Source of the DNA: Candidatus Zixiibacteriota bacterium
Lineage (GTDB): Bacteria > Zixibacteria > MSB-5A5 > GN15 > FEB-12
Reading direction: 5' to 3'
DNA length: 64,000 nt
NCBI GenBank assembly: GCA_034003725.1
Contig: JAVEYB010000002.1
Location: forward strand, 62,001 to 126,000
Shown here: positions 8,723 to 17,466 of the stretch, piece by piece
Position numbering within the stretch: position 1 is the stretch's first letter
How the letters are laid out: every line of letters begins with the position of its first letter
Made by a program: the position numbers and the translations under genes
The notes under the pieces: generated by a model
Databases searched by the model: none
Seen by the model: the letters and a program-made list of their open reading frames with translations, nothing else
Told to the model about the DNA's origin: nothing

Positions 8723-9919
8723 ATGAAGAAGGTACTTCTCTTTTCAATACTTCTGATCCTCGGACTTATCGCTTCGCAGTATACATCTTCCCTCGGCGAA
8801 TCCGAAGGAAGCGTGCGGGAGATCATACGGCTGTTGACCATGTTCCTGCTCGGCTTCATTATGATCCACGTCGGCTATGAGTTCGAAATCGATCGCCGCA
8901 ACCTGCGAGGATACGGCGCGGACTACGGGATCGCCGCGACCGCAGCCGCCTTCCCGTGGATATTCTGCGCGCTCTATTTTGTCTTCGTCCTCAGTCCGCC
9001 GAGCGACTGGGGGAGTTTCGACGCGTGGACCGAGAGTCTGCTGGCCAGTCGATTTGCCGCCCCCACCTCGGCCGGTGTTCTGTTTTCCATGCTGGCTGCT
9101 GCCGGATTGTCGGCGACGTGGTATTTCCGTAAGGTGCGCATTCTCGCCATCTTCGATGATCTGGACACTGTGCTGCTCATGATCCCCCTCAAGATGCTTA
9201 TCGTAGGCTTGCGCTGGCAGCTCGGGGTCGTGATCATCTTCATGGTCATCATGCTGTGGCTGGCCTGGAAGTACATGCACAAAACGCGCATTCCGGTCAC
9301 CTGGCCATGGGTGCTGGGATACGCCGGGGCTATTACGATCGTATCTGAACTGATCTACAAGGGCTCGTTGATTATCGATGACGTGGTACCGGTACACATC
9401 GAGGTACTCCTGCCGGCGTTTGTGCTTGGCTGCATGATGGCCCGCCCGACCGGGCAGGATCCGCATGCCGACGACATCCGCGACGGTCATCAGGAAGGAC
9501 CGGAAAGCCCCGAGGAACAACGCGTCTCGACCATTGTATCTGGCGCCTTCATGGTTCTGGTGGGGTTGTCCATGCCTGCCATCATACTCTCGGGCGAAGG
9601 GTCCATGACGTGGTCGATGATAGCCCTTCATGTGATATTGCTTACGCTGCTTGCCAACCTCGGCAAGATGTTCCCGCTGTTTGTGTACCGGCGCGAGGCG
9701 CACTGGCGCGAGCGACTGGCGATCTGTATCGGCATGTGGCCTCGTGGCGAAGTGGGCGCCGGCGTGCTAATCATCTCGCTTGGCTACGGCATCGGCGGTG
9801 ACATGGTGACCATTGCCGCACTGTCGCTGGCGCTCAACCTCCTGCTTACGGGGATCTTTATTCTCATCGTCAAACGGTTGCTCGCCGGTGTGCCGGCCGC
9901 GTTTCCGCTGCATCGGTGA
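8723..9919 (+). CDS. Cation:proton antiporter (CPA2/Kef-like membrane protein)
   Basis: 398 residues with roughly eleven hydrophobic segments. LLTMFLLGFIMIHVGYEFEI, ASRFAAPTSAGVLFSMLAAAGL and AIFDDLDTVLLMIPLK resemble the discontinuous helices and acidic transport site of monovalent cation:proton antiporters. The C-terminal half repeats the pattern (GMWPRGEVGAGVLIISLGYG). A charged loop (about 246-270, HADDIRDGHQEGPESPEEQ) lies on one side of the membrane. No nucleotide-binding RCK/TrkA domain is attached. It presumably exchanges Na+ or K+ for protons at the inner membrane; ion specificity cannot be read from the sequence. The ribosome-binding site is weak. Confidence 0.75.
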   Translation: MKKVLLFSILLILGLIASQYTSSLGESEGSVREIIRLLTMFLLGFIMIHVGYEFEIDRRNLRGYGADYGIAATAAAFPWIFCALYFVFVLSPPSDWGSFDAWTESLLASRFAAPTSAGVLFSMLAAAGLSATWYFRKVRILAIFDDLDTVLLMIPLKMLIVGLRWQLGVVIIFMVIMLWLAWKYMHKTRIPVTWPWVLGYAGAITIVSELIYKGSLIIDDVVPVHIEVLLPAFVLGCMMARPTGQDPHADDIRDGHQEGPESPEEQRVSTIVSGAFMVLVGLSMPAIILSGEGSMTWSMIALHVILLTLLANLGKMFPLFVYRREAHWRERLAICIGMWPRGEVGAGVLIISLGYGIGGDMVTIAALSLALNLLLTGIFILIVKRLLAGVPAAFPLHR

Positions 9920-10061
9920 TTTTCCCCCGACCGACGCCCTCACCGGAATCTCCTCTTGCCGCGAGTCAAACGCGACCGTAGATTCCGGTAGCTACATCCA
10001 ACTCGTCGAACTATCGCGACAGGATTCGTTCGACAGTCACTATGAACCCAGGAGGTTTCTC

Positions 10062-10811
10062 GTGATAAAAAAGGCTATCCTTTTCATACTCGTGCTGGTT
10101 GTGATCGGGATCGTTGCGGCCTACTTCACACGCAACATTCTCGTCGCCAGAGGAATCGAGGCGGGCAGCGAGTACGGCCTTGGAAGTGAAGTCTCGCTGG
10201 GGGCCGCATCGTTGTCGCTGGGCGCCGGCAGTCTCGAGTTGAACTCCTACGAGGTGCGCAACCCGGAAGGATTCCAGGCCGAGAACATCTTCGTGATCTC
10301 GCACTGCGTACTTGATGTCGCGGCCGGGACCGTGCTCGACAAGGAAGTGACCATCGATTCGGTCATCCTCGAAGGGGTGACGCTGACGCTCGAACAGAGC
10401 AACGACAAAGGCAATTATAACGCCATCCTGTCACACATCCGGTCCGTCGACTTCGGCGCGTCAGCCGACAGCGACCGCAAGTTCCGCGTCGACAAGGTGG
10501 CCCTGAGAGACGTGACGGTCGCCGCCTCGCTCGAGTTGATGGGGAAGAAGCAATTCGAGAAGTCGTTCACGCTCGACAATTTCGAAATCAGCAATATCGG
10601 AACCGATGGCGGCGCTACGATCGGTCAGATCAGCGCCACCGTTATGCGCGCCGTCGTCGCACGCGCCCTGGACAAGGCGAAGTCCGAACTGCCCGGCGGA
10701 TTCGGACAGCCCATCAAAGAACAGGTCCAGCAGAAACTCGACGAGGCCAAAGAAAGCGCCATAGACAAGCTCAAAGACGCCGGCGGTTCGCTGCTCGGTG
10801 GCGACAAATAG
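10062..10811 (+). CDS. AsmA-like membrane-anchored protein
   Basis: 249 residues starting at GTG 10062, chosen because GGAGG lies six bases upstream and the start gives a clean N-terminal anchor (IKKAILFILVLVVIGIVAAY). The body reads SEVSLGAASLSLGAGSLELN, then VEVTIDSVILEGVTLTLEQ-like strands and a conserved-looking KFRVDKVALRDVTVAAS, the short repeated beta strands typical of AsmA/DUF748 proteins, which in diderm bacteria sit in the envelope and in longer forms shuttle lipid. The C-terminus is an amphipathic helix (VQQKLDEAKESAIDKLKDAG). It is much shorter than AsmA itself and its role is unknown. Confidence 0.6.
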   Translation: MIKKAILFILVLVVIGIVAAYFTRNILVARGIEAGSEYGLGSEVSLGAASLSLGAGSLELNSYEVRNPEGFQAENIFVISHCVLDVAAGTVLDKEVTIDSVILEGVTLTLEQSNDKGNYNAILSHIRSVDFGASADSDRKFRVDKVALRDVTVAASLELMGKKQFEKSFTLDNFEISNIGTDGGATIGQISATVMRAVVARALDKAKSELPGGFGQPIKEQVQQKLDEAKESAIDKLKDAGGSLLGGDK

Positions 10812-10848
10812 CTGCCGATCCGCGCCGCCGACACGTGAGGGAGAGGGT

Positions 10849-12249
10849 ATGGTACGCACGTGTCTTTTCGCGTTTGTTCTGGCGGTGTGCTGTGGTAGTG
10901 CGCCTGCCGGGGAAGTCGATCGTGGCGCTGGTCCTCCCGGCACGATAGTACTTCGGCACGTCTCCTGTATCCATCCTGCCTCGGGAGTGACGTCCGCCCC
11001 GACCGATGTCCTGATCCAAAACGGGCGTATCGTCGAGATCGGTGATTCAATCGTACAGTCACCCGATGTTGTCGTAATCGACTGCTCCGGCAAATATGCA
11101 ATCCCGGGGCTGTTTGATTGCCACACGCATCTGGTTCACCGCACCGGGCACGGCGAGGATAGCCTGCGGTCGGCCCTCAGTCGCTTCGTTGCAAATGGAG
11201 TGCTGTACGTGCGCGATGTAGGCGGGCCGCTCGACGTCCTCAGCACGCTCAGTCACCGCGTCGACTCAGGGGATCTGCCGGGACCGGAGATCTTTTTCAC
11301 CGGTCCGATGCTGGAGCAGAGCCCATTGACGTGGGCTGAAGTCAATACCGAGTATCCCGGATTCACGGTCGCGATTGACTCACCCCCGGCCGTAGACTCG
11401 ATCCTGTCGGAAATCGCCTCCCACGGGGGCTGCTGTGTCAAAACGTTCAATACCATCGAACCGGCCCTCTATCGATACCTGAAAAAAGCAGCCGATTCGC
11501 TGGGGCTGCGCGTCGTGCACGATCCCGGCACCCCGCTCTTTCATTGGGTGCCGGTCGACTCCGCGCTCGCCTTCGGGGTGACCAGCATCGAGCACGCCAA
11601 AGCGGCCTGGCCGGCGATTCTCAGCGACAGTCTTCGCCCCCAACACGACTCCCTGGTCGCCGTACGCGCCGGACGCGAGGAGCGGTTCGCCTGTGAAGTA
11701 AGAATCGCCCCGATGGGCGTCGCGTCAGTTTCGCTCGACCGCCTTCGACAGCTCGCCGACTCGATGATAGCGCACGAGGCGTATCTGTGCCCGACTCTGT
11801 CGGTGTTTTCCGACATCGATGCCACCGCACGCGACATCGCCCGCTCTGAGTATCAGGGCGAAGGCGAGCCGCCGGATATGATGGTCGCGATGCTCAAAAC
11901 GATGATCGCCAAAGTCGATTCGGTCGGCCGGCTCTGCATGCGCGAGTTCGCGGCGAAAGGCGTCAGGATGCTGGTCGGCCAGGACGGCGATGATCCCGAT
12001 GCCACCATCGGCGAGATGATCCGCATGTCCGAATGCGGCGTGAGCGCCGCAGAAATTCTCCGGGGCGCCACGACCTACCCCGCCCGCTGGCTGGGCATCG
12101 AGAATCGCGTCGGATCGATTGCCGTCGGCAGCGACGCTACATTAATTGTACTGGAGCATAATCCCCTCGAGGACATTCGCAATCTGCGCGCGATCGATAT
12201 GGTCATCCAGCGCGGCATGGTCGTGGCGCCGGGGGTGACGGCACAATAG
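10849..12249 (+). CDS. Secreted amidohydrolase-family protein
   Basis: 466 residues. A signal peptide (about 1-21, LFAFVLAVCCGSAPAG) is followed by an amidohydrolase domain: the metal-binding GLFDCHTHLVH after a beta-sandwich containing DVLIQNGRIVEIGD, the mid-domain STSIEHAKAAW-like HxK region, and the late GQDGDDPDATIGEMI aspartate region. The C-terminal AVGSDATLIVLEHNPLEDI completes the composite sandwich domain, as in imidazolonepropionase/prolidase-like members. It probably hydrolyses a small amide or lactam outside the cytoplasm; the substrate is unknown. GAGAGGG lies just before ATG 10849. Confidence 0.85.
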   Translation: MVRTCLFAFVLAVCCGSAPAGEVDRGAGPPGTIVLRHVSCIHPASGVTSAPTDVLIQNGRIVEIGDSIVQSPDVVVIDCSGKYAIPGLFDCHTHLVHRTGHGEDSLRSALSRFVANGVLYVRDVGGPLDVLSTLSHRVDSGDLPGPEIFFTGPMLEQSPLTWAEVNTEYPGFTVAIDSPPAVDSILSEIASHGGCCVKTFNTIEPALYRYLKKAADSLGLRVVHDPGTPLFHWVPVDSALAFGVTSIEHAKAAWPAILSDSLRPQHDSLVAVRAGREERFACEVRIAPMGVASVSLDRLRQLADSMIAHEAYLCPTLSVFSDIDATARDIARSEYQGEGEPPDMMVAMLKTMIAKVDSVGRLCMREFAAKGVRMLVGQDGDDPDATIGEMIRMSECGVSAAEILRGATTYPARWLGIENRVGSIAVGSDATLIVLEHNPLEDIRNLRAIDMVIQRGMVVAPGVTAQ

Positions 12250-12343
12250 CTCCGAGACTTCTATCAACCGTGAGATTGATGGCAGGACGACACTCCAATC
12301 CCGTCGTGCTGCTCGCGCATGGATTGTTAGGGTCGATTTAGTC

Positions 12344-12373
12344 TTGACTCGTGACAGTTTCTGACCCATATTA
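12344..12373 (+). promoter_or_regulatory. Candidate sigma70 promoter for the FISUMP lipoprotein
   Basis: TTGACT at 12344-12349 is followed 17-18 bases later by CATATT/ATATTA around 12367-12373. The -35 is good and the -10 modest. It would give a leader of about 115 bases before the GTG at 12493. Confidence 0.35.
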
Positions 12374-12492
12374 GAACCGTGCACATCGGCCCCCGTGCTG
12401 CGGGTCCGGTGAAGTCGGGTTGTTTTCTTAAACGCCTGTCTCGCGCGCAAAATCATCACAAGCCGCAACCGCGAAACCAGGAGGAAACAACC

Positions 12493-13254
12493 GTGAGACA
12501 CTCGCTGAATCATCACGCCTGGCGCTCAGTGTGCCATGCCTTTGCGTCCATCGGACTCATCACGTTGTGCCTTGTCGGATGCTCATCCGACGAAAACAAC
12601 CCGACCTCCTCGTCGTCCTCCACTCCAAACAACCCTAACCTGGTCACCGGTACGGTGACCGATATCGACGGCAATACATACCTGACAGTCAAGATCGGCG
12701 ACCAGTGGTGGATGGCCGAAAACCTGAAAGTTACCAAGTATCGTAACGGCGACCCGATTCCGGAAATCGCCGATGACTCGCTCTGGATGTGGGGCAATAT
12801 CGGCGGCTACTGCCACGTGGAAAACAATCCGTCGCTGACCGCCACGTATGGGTTCCTCTACAACGGATTCGCCGTTCACGATCCGCGCACTATCGCCCCC
12901 GAGGGGTGGCACGTGCCCAGCGACTCGGAGTGGCAGGTACTTCAAGACTTCCTGGGCGCGACAAACGCCGGAGGAAAGACCAAAGCAACCGGCACCACTC
13001 ATTGGAACAGCCCGAATCTTGGCGCAACCAATGAAAGCGGCTTCTCGGCCCTGCCCGCTGGAGTCCGCCCCCCGGCGGGTGTTTTCACCAATCGCGGCGA
13101 AATCGCGTTTTTCTGGACCACGACACAGGCAATCCCTCCGCCCCTCGTCTCCAACTATCTGCGCGGCATGGGCTACGCCGAGACAACCTTTCGGAATCAA
13201 GCCTGGCCCTGGCAGGGAGGGCTGTCGCTGCGGTGTATTAAAGACCCTGACTGA
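12493..13254 (+). CDS. FISUMP-domain lipoprotein
   Basis: 253 residues from GTG 12493, which follows GGAGG at good spacing. A signal peptide ends in the lipobox LCLVGCSS, then a Ser/Asn/Pro-rich tether. The rest is one Fibrobacter succinogenes major paralogous (FISUMP) domain: VTDIDGNTYLTVKIGDQWW, MAENLKVTKYRNGD, APEGWHVPSDSEWQVLQDFL and the C-terminal GLSLRCIKD. The domain is common in the FCB group on surface proteins; its function is unknown. A strong rho-independent terminator follows 26 bases after the stop. Confidence 0.85.
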   Translation: MRHSLNHHAWRSVCHAFASIGLITLCLVGCSSDENNPTSSSSSTPNNPNLVTGTVTDIDGNTYLTVKIGDQWWMAENLKVTKYRNGDPIPEIADDSLWMWGNIGGYCHVENNPSLTATYGFLYNGFAVHDPRTIAPEGWHVPSDSEWQVLQDFLGATNAGGKTKATGTTHWNSPNLGATNESGFSALPAGVRPPAGVFTNRGEIAFFWTTTQAIPPPLVSNYLRGMGYAETTFRNQAWPWQGGLSLRCIKDPD

Positions 13255-13280
13255 TCCCCAACGAATACCCCGACATTCAT

Positions 13281-13309
13281 GGCCGGCGCGCCCACGCCGG
13301 CCTTTTTTT
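13281..13309 (+). terminator. Rho-independent terminator after the FISUMP gene
   Basis: GGCCGGCG (13281-13288) pairs perfectly with CGCCGGCC (13295-13302) around a six-base loop, followed by seven T. It isolates the FISUMP gene from the ArsR cluster. Confidence 0.9.
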
Positions 13310-13330
13310 GAATGTCGATCCATTTTGTCC

Positions 13331-13375
13331 TTGACAGCCGCCGGCCGCCGCTGTATATAACACGCCAGTTATATA
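13331..13375 (+). promoter_or_regulatory. ArsR-cluster promoter with overlapping operator
   Basis: A consensus TTGACA at 13331-13336 and TATATA at 13354-13359 are separated by exactly 17 bases. The -10 lies inside a perfect inverted repeat, TATATAAC (13354-13361) and GTTATATA (13368-13375), with a six-base spacer. This is the arrangement expected for an operator at which a bound ArsR-type dimer blocks RNA polymerase, so the regulator 20 bases downstream probably represses its own operon. Confidence 0.8.
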
Positions 13376-13395
13376 ACTCATAGGTTACTAACACC

Positions 13396-13818
13396 ATGAC
13401 CACCGACCAACTCAGCGCCACTTTTGCGGCTCTCGCCGATCCGACCCGCCGCGCCATCCTCTCCCGACTCACCGCGGGCGAGGCCACCGTCCAGCAACTC
13501 GCCCGGCCCTTTACCATCAGCCAGCCGGGCATCTCCAAACACCTCAAGGTGCTCGAACGGGCGGGACTGATCGAACGCGGACGCGACGCCCAGTGGCGAC
13601 CCTGTCGGCTCCGGGCACGGCCCCTCAAGGACGTCGCCGACTGGGTGGACCACTACCGACGATTCTGGGAAGAGAGCTTCGACCGACTCGATGAATATCT
13701 GCGGGTCCTGCAGGCGTCGCCCCGGAAACGCCGTCGTGCCGCCAACCGGAAACCTTCAATCTCACGTACCACACGCAAAGGGGAAACCCATGCCCGGAAA
13801 AAACGACCAGGTCACTGA
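13396..13818 (+). CDS. ArsR-family transcriptional regulator
   Basis: 140 residues. The winged helix-turn-helix is plain: ALADPTRRAILSRL, then ATVQQLARPFTISQPGISKH as helix-turn-helix and LKVLERAGLIERGRDAQWRP as the wing. It lacks the metal-binding CVC-type motif of ArsR/SmtB sensors and belongs to the group usually encoded next to AHSA1/SRPBCC proteins. The C-terminal tail (about 108-140) is unusually basic and overlaps the start of the next gene by 29 bases, suggesting translational coupling. A perfect inverted repeat over the promoter suggests autorepression. Confidence 0.9.
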   Translation: MTTDQLSATFAALADPTRRAILSRLTAGEATVQQLARPFTISQPGISKHLKVLERAGLIERGRDAQWRPCRLRARPLKDVADWVDHYRRFWEESFDRLDEYLRVLQASPRKRRRAANRKPSISRTTRKGETHARKKRPGH

Positions 13819-14320
13819 ACGCGATGCCGACCTCTTCACCATCTCGCGCACGTTTGACGTCTCGCGGGATACCATGTTCGACCTCTGGACCAGCCCACAC
13901 CACCTGCTGCACTGGTGGGGGCCGAAAGGATTTGCCGTCAAATCCGCCACCGTGGACCTGCGGCCCGGAGGCAAGTTCCATTACTGCCTGGCTGCTCCCG
14001 ACGGCAGCGACATGTGGGGACGCTTTGTCTATCGGACGATCGACAAGCCCCGACTCCTCGAATTCATCTCGTCGTTCTCCGATCCCGAAGGAGGCGTCAC
14101 CATCCATCCCATGGCGCCCGCCTGGCCGAGGGAAATGTTCAGTCGCATCACCTTCGAAGAACACCACGGCCAGACCACCGTCACCGTCGAATGGAGACCT
14201 TTCAACGCCACCGAAATCGAACGCAAGACCTTCCTCGACGGAAAGACTTCAATGAAGCAGGGCTGGACCGGTACGCTCGATATGCTCGAGGCCTATGTTA
14301 AGAAAATAGCATCGGCATAG
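13790..14320 (+). CDS. SRPBCC/AHSA1-domain protein
   Basis: 176 residues from ATG 13790 (AAAGGGG upstream). It is one START-like AHSA1 domain: ISRTFDVSRDTMFDLWTSP, HLLHWWGPKGFAVKSATVDL, RPGGKFHYCL and the closing helix MKQGWTGTLDMLEAYVKKI. The domain forms a hydrophobic ligand cavity and was first seen in the Hsp90 co-chaperone Aha1; in bacteria its role is mostly unknown. Genes of this type commonly follow an ArsR regulator, as here. Confidence 0.88.
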   Translation: MPGKNDQVTERDADLFTISRTFDVSRDTMFDLWTSPHHLLHWWGPKGFAVKSATVDLRPGGKFHYCLAAPDGSDMWGRFVYRTIDKPRLLEFISSFSDPEGGVTIHPMAPAWPREMFSRITFEEHHGQTTVTVEWRPFNATEIERKTFLDGKTSMKQGWTGTLDMLEAYVKKIASA

Positions 14321-14357
14321 AGTCTTCACCATGATTCGCACGAAATGGAGTACCACG

Positions 14358-15278
14358 ATGTCACATAACACTTCGACGATTGATACATCCGACCGCGAGA
14401 TTGTCAATGCACGCGTAATCGACGCCCCGCGCGACCTTGTGTTCAGCGCGTGGTCCGACCCCCGGCACATCACGCACTGGTGGGGCCCTCGGGGATTCCG
14501 TACCACCACGCATTCGATGGACATGCGTCCGGGCGGCGTCTGGCGCTTCACCATGCACGGGCCCGACGGCCGGGACTATGAAAACAAAGTGACGTATCGT
14601 GAGGTGATCTCGCCCGAACGTATCGTCTACGACCACGAAGGCGTCGGCGCCGACAGCGGCGTTGTCTTCAAGTCCACCGTCACCTTTGACGACCTCGACG
14701 GCCGCACCCGGATGACGTTTCGGATGGTCTTCGCCTCGCCCGAGGTGAAAGACCATGTCGCCACATATGGCGCCGTCGAGGGACTTGAGCATACGCTGCA
14801 ACGTCTCTCTGAGCACGCCGCCCTCATGTACGGCAGCGATGCAAAGCCGGCGCTCGAAATCCGGCGCACGTTCTCGGCGCCTCGCGACCTGATCTTCAGT
14901 GCCTGGACTGAACCGGAGCGGATGGCGAAATGGCTCGGCCCGCATGGATTCACCACCACTTCCTGCAGACTCGATCCTGTCACCGGCGGAACATACCGCG
15001 CCGGTATCCGTAGTCCGGAAGGTGAAGACCGATGGATGAGCGGCGTCTACCGCGAGGTTGTCGCGCCGCACCGTCTTGTGTTCACGTTTGCATGGGATGA
15101 AGCGGGTGGTGCCCGCGGCCATGAGACCATTGTCTCCGTTTCTTTCGAGGACGTGAACGGTCAGACGGAGATGACCTTTCGTCAGGCGACATTCGCATCC
15201 GTCGAGTCCCGCAATTCGCACCGCGGCGGCTGGTCGGAGTGTTTCCAACGCCTCAGCGCGTTTCTGTCGTCCAAATGA
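14358..15278 (+). CDS. Tandem two-domain SRPBCC/AHSA1 protein
   Basis: 306 residues. Two AHSA1 domains lie in tandem: the first from about 15 to 150 (ARVIDAPRDLVFSAWSDP, HWWGPRGFRTTTHSMDM, RPGGVWRFTMHGPDG) and the second from about 160 to 303 (IRRTFSAPRDLIFSAWTEP, KWLGPHGFTTTSCRLD, closing with GGWSECFQRLSAFL). Each repeats the APRDL.FSAW motif, so the gene looks like an internal duplication or a fusion of two cluster members. ATG 14358 follows GGAG by seven bases; an upstream ATG at 14331 is less well placed. Confidence 0.88.
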   Translation: MSHNTSTIDTSDREIVNARVIDAPRDLVFSAWSDPRHITHWWGPRGFRTTTHSMDMRPGGVWRFTMHGPDGRDYENKVTYREVISPERIVYDHEGVGADSGVVFKSTVTFDDLDGRTRMTFRMVFASPEVKDHVATYGAVEGLEHTLQRLSEHAALMYGSDAKPALEIRRTFSAPRDLIFSAWTEPERMAKWLGPHGFTTTSCRLDPVTGGTYRAGIRSPEGEDRWMSGVYREVVAPHRLVFTFAWDEAGGARGHETIVSVSFEDVNGQTEMTFRQATFASVESRNSHRGGWSECFQRLSAFLSSK

Positions 15279-15386
15279 CTGTGCTCGTTATGCGACGGTT
15301 TGCGGTGCGGTTCCTGATACAGAGCGGGCGCCGCTGTCATCTGGTTTCGATAGAAGAAATCTCACCCTCGTGATTGGAGAGCATTC

Positions 15387-15803
15387 ATGAACTTCTCTTT
15401 CGCGCAGAATGTGACATACGTGTTATTGCGGGTCGTGTCCGGACTGCTGTACTTTCAGGCGGGCACCACCAAAGTTCTGGGCTGGTTCGGAGGTATTGAC
15501 GGCCAGGGCGGCACGCCGCCGTTTTTCTCCCAGATAGGGATCGGCGGATGGATGGAGTTCCTCGGCGGGATCGCCATCATGTTCGGCCTGTTCACCCGGC
15601 CGGTTGCCTTCATCCTGTCCGGCGAGATGGCGGTCGCTTACTGGCAGTTCCACGCTCCGAACGGCGCGTGGCCGGCGGTAAACCAGGGAATTCCCGCCGT
15701 GTTGTTCTGCTTCATATTCCTGTATATGGCGGCCCGGGGGGCCGGCGAATGGAGCATCGATTCGTGGCTGTCCAACCGAAAGCGGGATAACCGGGCCGGG
15801 TGA
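15387..15803 (+). CDS. DoxX-family membrane protein
   Basis: 138 residues, four hydrophobic helices. LLRVVSGLLYFQAGTTKVLGWF at the N-terminus, GWMEFLGGIAIMFGLFTRPVA in the middle and EMAVAYWQFHAPNGAWP are typical of DoxX/SURF4-related proteins. These sit in the inner membrane and often accompany AHSA1 and redox-stress genes. The ATG follows GGAGAG. It is probably part of the ArsR-controlled cluster, although 108 bases separate it from the AHSA1 gene. Confidence 0.88.
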   Translation: MNFSFAQNVTYVLLRVVSGLLYFQAGTTKVLGWFGGIDGQGGTPPFFSQIGIGGWMEFLGGIAIMFGLFTRPVAFILSGEMAVAYWQFHAPNGAWPAVNQGIPAVLFCFIFLYMAARGAGEWSIDSWLSNRKRDNRAG

Positions 15804-15916
15804 CGGATTCCGGTGCAGGACGCCGCATGCGACATGCCGTATCCGCCGGCTTACATGCTACGACTCGCAGAAAATCCGGGCGCCAACCATGACTCATTGT
15901 ATCGGAGTAACTCGCG

Positions 15917-16402
15917 ATGATGAAAGTCGAAACTCAGAAAGAACACCGCTGGCTGCAGCAGTTGGTCGGTACCTGGCAGTGCGAACACATGGCGACAATC
16001 GAGCCGGGCAAAAAACCCGAACTCGTCACCTGGACCGAAACCGTACGATCACTCGACGGGGTGTGGATTGTCGGCGAAAGCTCCGGCGATATGCCCGGCT
16101 GCGGAAATGTCACCACGATCATCACGCTCGGATTCGACGCCGCAAAGAAACGATTCGTGGGAACATGGGTCGGCTCCATGATGCCGCATCTGTGGATATA
16201 CGACGGCGAACTCGACAGCTCGGAGAAGGTGCTGACGCTTCACTCCTCAGGGCCCGCCTTCGACAACCCCGGCCACACGACGAAATTCAAAGATGTGATT
16301 GAACTCAGAAGCAACGATGAGCGCACGCTGACCGGTATCATGCTCGACAAAGACGGAAAGTGGAGCGAACTCATGACCATGACCCAGCGCCGACTCAAAT
16401 AG
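15917..16402 (+). CDS. DUF1579-like protein
   Basis: 161 residues, predicted cytoplasmic with no signal peptide. HRWLQQLVGTWQCEHMA, ETVRSLDGVWIVGES, TIITLGFDAAKKRFVGTW and MTQRRLK at the end match the small beta-barrel DUF1579 family, frequently found beside AHSA1/DoxX genes in clusters of this sort. Function unknown. It ends at a hairpin shared with the convergent phospholipase gene. Confidence 0.75.
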   Translation: MMKVETQKEHRWLQQLVGTWQCEHMATIEPGKKPELVTWTETVRSLDGVWIVGESSGDMPGCGNVTTIITLGFDAAKKRFVGTWVGSMMPHLWIYDGELDSSEKVLTLHSSGPAFDNPGHTTKFKDVIELRSNDERTLTGIMLDKDGKWSELMTMTQRRLK

Positions 16403-16423
16403 CTGCCGACACGCGCTTTTAGT

Positions 16424-16453
16424 GCCTGCGGTCCCGGATTCGGGCCCGCAGGC
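16424..16453. terminator. Hairpin between convergent genes
   Basis: GCCTGCGG (16424-16431) pairs with CCGCAGGC (16446-16453), and CCCG/CGGG inside extends the stem. No long T run follows, so it may be a weak bidirectional terminator for the DUF1579 gene and the opposing phospholipase gene. Confidence 0.55.
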
Positions 16454-16536
16454 TGTTCTGCTATTCGGACAGGGATTGCACACCTGGTTCTGTGTTTGTG
16501 AAAGAAGCCCCGCGGATTCAACTCCGTCGGGTGAGT

Positions 16537-17352
16537 CTATCGCACGAACATCACGCCGAGACCGATCCGCGTCATTGAACGGTTGTAGTCGACCAGGCTG
16601 TCACCATATCCATGCGACAACCGCAGTCCGAAATAACTGCCCCGGCCCTTCGGTATCGGCATGCTGTAGGTGAACACCACCCCGCCCTTGCCGGTGGCGA
16701 GACTACCCCTGACCATGAAATGGACGCGGTGGGCGCCCAGCAGATTCCAGTAGAAATTGAGATCGCTGTAGCCGAGATAGTCGGTGATATCGGGATTGTC
16801 ATCGCCGACTGACGCATCGGGCGTCTCTTTGTCGTCCTCCGGGATGCGATAGCGGAGCTTGAGATGGATCAAATAGAGGGCATGCTGATAGTACGGGCTG
16901 ACATACAGCAGATTCCAACTTCGCGACACAGGCGGGCGCTGCCCGTTCGACTCATGCTCAAAGCCGATATCCGCCCCGACCCGGCCGGACCCGAATGGGC
17001 TGGTTTTGCTCCGGTAGAAAATCTCGGGATTGTAGTTGGTCTCGCGAAAAGGCGCTGAATTAAAGTGGTCGTACGCCTGCCAGAACGATATCTGCGTGTA
17101 GGCAAAAAAGAACCGGGTACCGAATATTCGATACTTTGCGCTCATCTGAAATACGGCTTCGACCTGCTCATCCCGATACTCATCGGAATAGGTCACCGGC
17201 AGCATAAACATCGCTTTGTGTAATGAGAGCCCCGATGAAACCTCAGTGATCTGGTATTCCGGTTCCGGCGTCTGCCCGGCCGCGACCGGGCAAAGGAACG
17301 CACATATCGCCGACAGCAAGATTCCGATCGATAATAGAGCACGTATTCGCAT
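16537..17352 (-). CDS. pldA: Outer-membrane phospholipase A (PldA-like)
   Basis: 271 residues starting at ATG 17352, with GGAGGAAC upstream and a signal peptide (about 1-26). It is a predicted 12-stranded beta barrel ending in an aromatic-containing last strand (RIGLGVMFVR). The catalytic motif HESNG is at 133-137, and an asparagine (Asn147, SWNLLY) sits 12 residues after Ser135, the same spacing as Ser144-Asn156 in E. coli PldA. The enzyme hydrolyses phospholipids misplaced in the outer leaflet of the outer membrane, and so supports a diderm host. Confidence 0.88.
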   Translation of the reverse strand: MRIRALLSIGILLSAICAFLCPVAAGQTPEPEYQITEVSSGLSLHKAMFMLPVTYSDEYRDEQVEAVFQMSAKYRIFGTRFFFAYTQISFWQAYDHFNSAPFRETNYNPEIFYRSKTSPFGSGRVGADIGFEHESNGQRPPVSRSWNLLYVSPYYQHALYLIHLKLRYRIPEDDKETPDASVGDDNPDITDYLGYSDLNFYWNLLGAHRVHFMVRGSLATGKGGVVFTYSMPIPKGRGSYFGLRLSHGYGDSLVDYNRSMTRIGLGVMFVR

Positions 17353-17466
17353 GAGCAGTTCCTCCCGTTCCACCGGCCAAAGAAAGTCGTTGGTGATTAA
17401 CTCACCATGCGTCTTGGTGGATTGGTTTGTCAAGATTTGAACCCGGAGATCTTCACGCCTTCCCAT

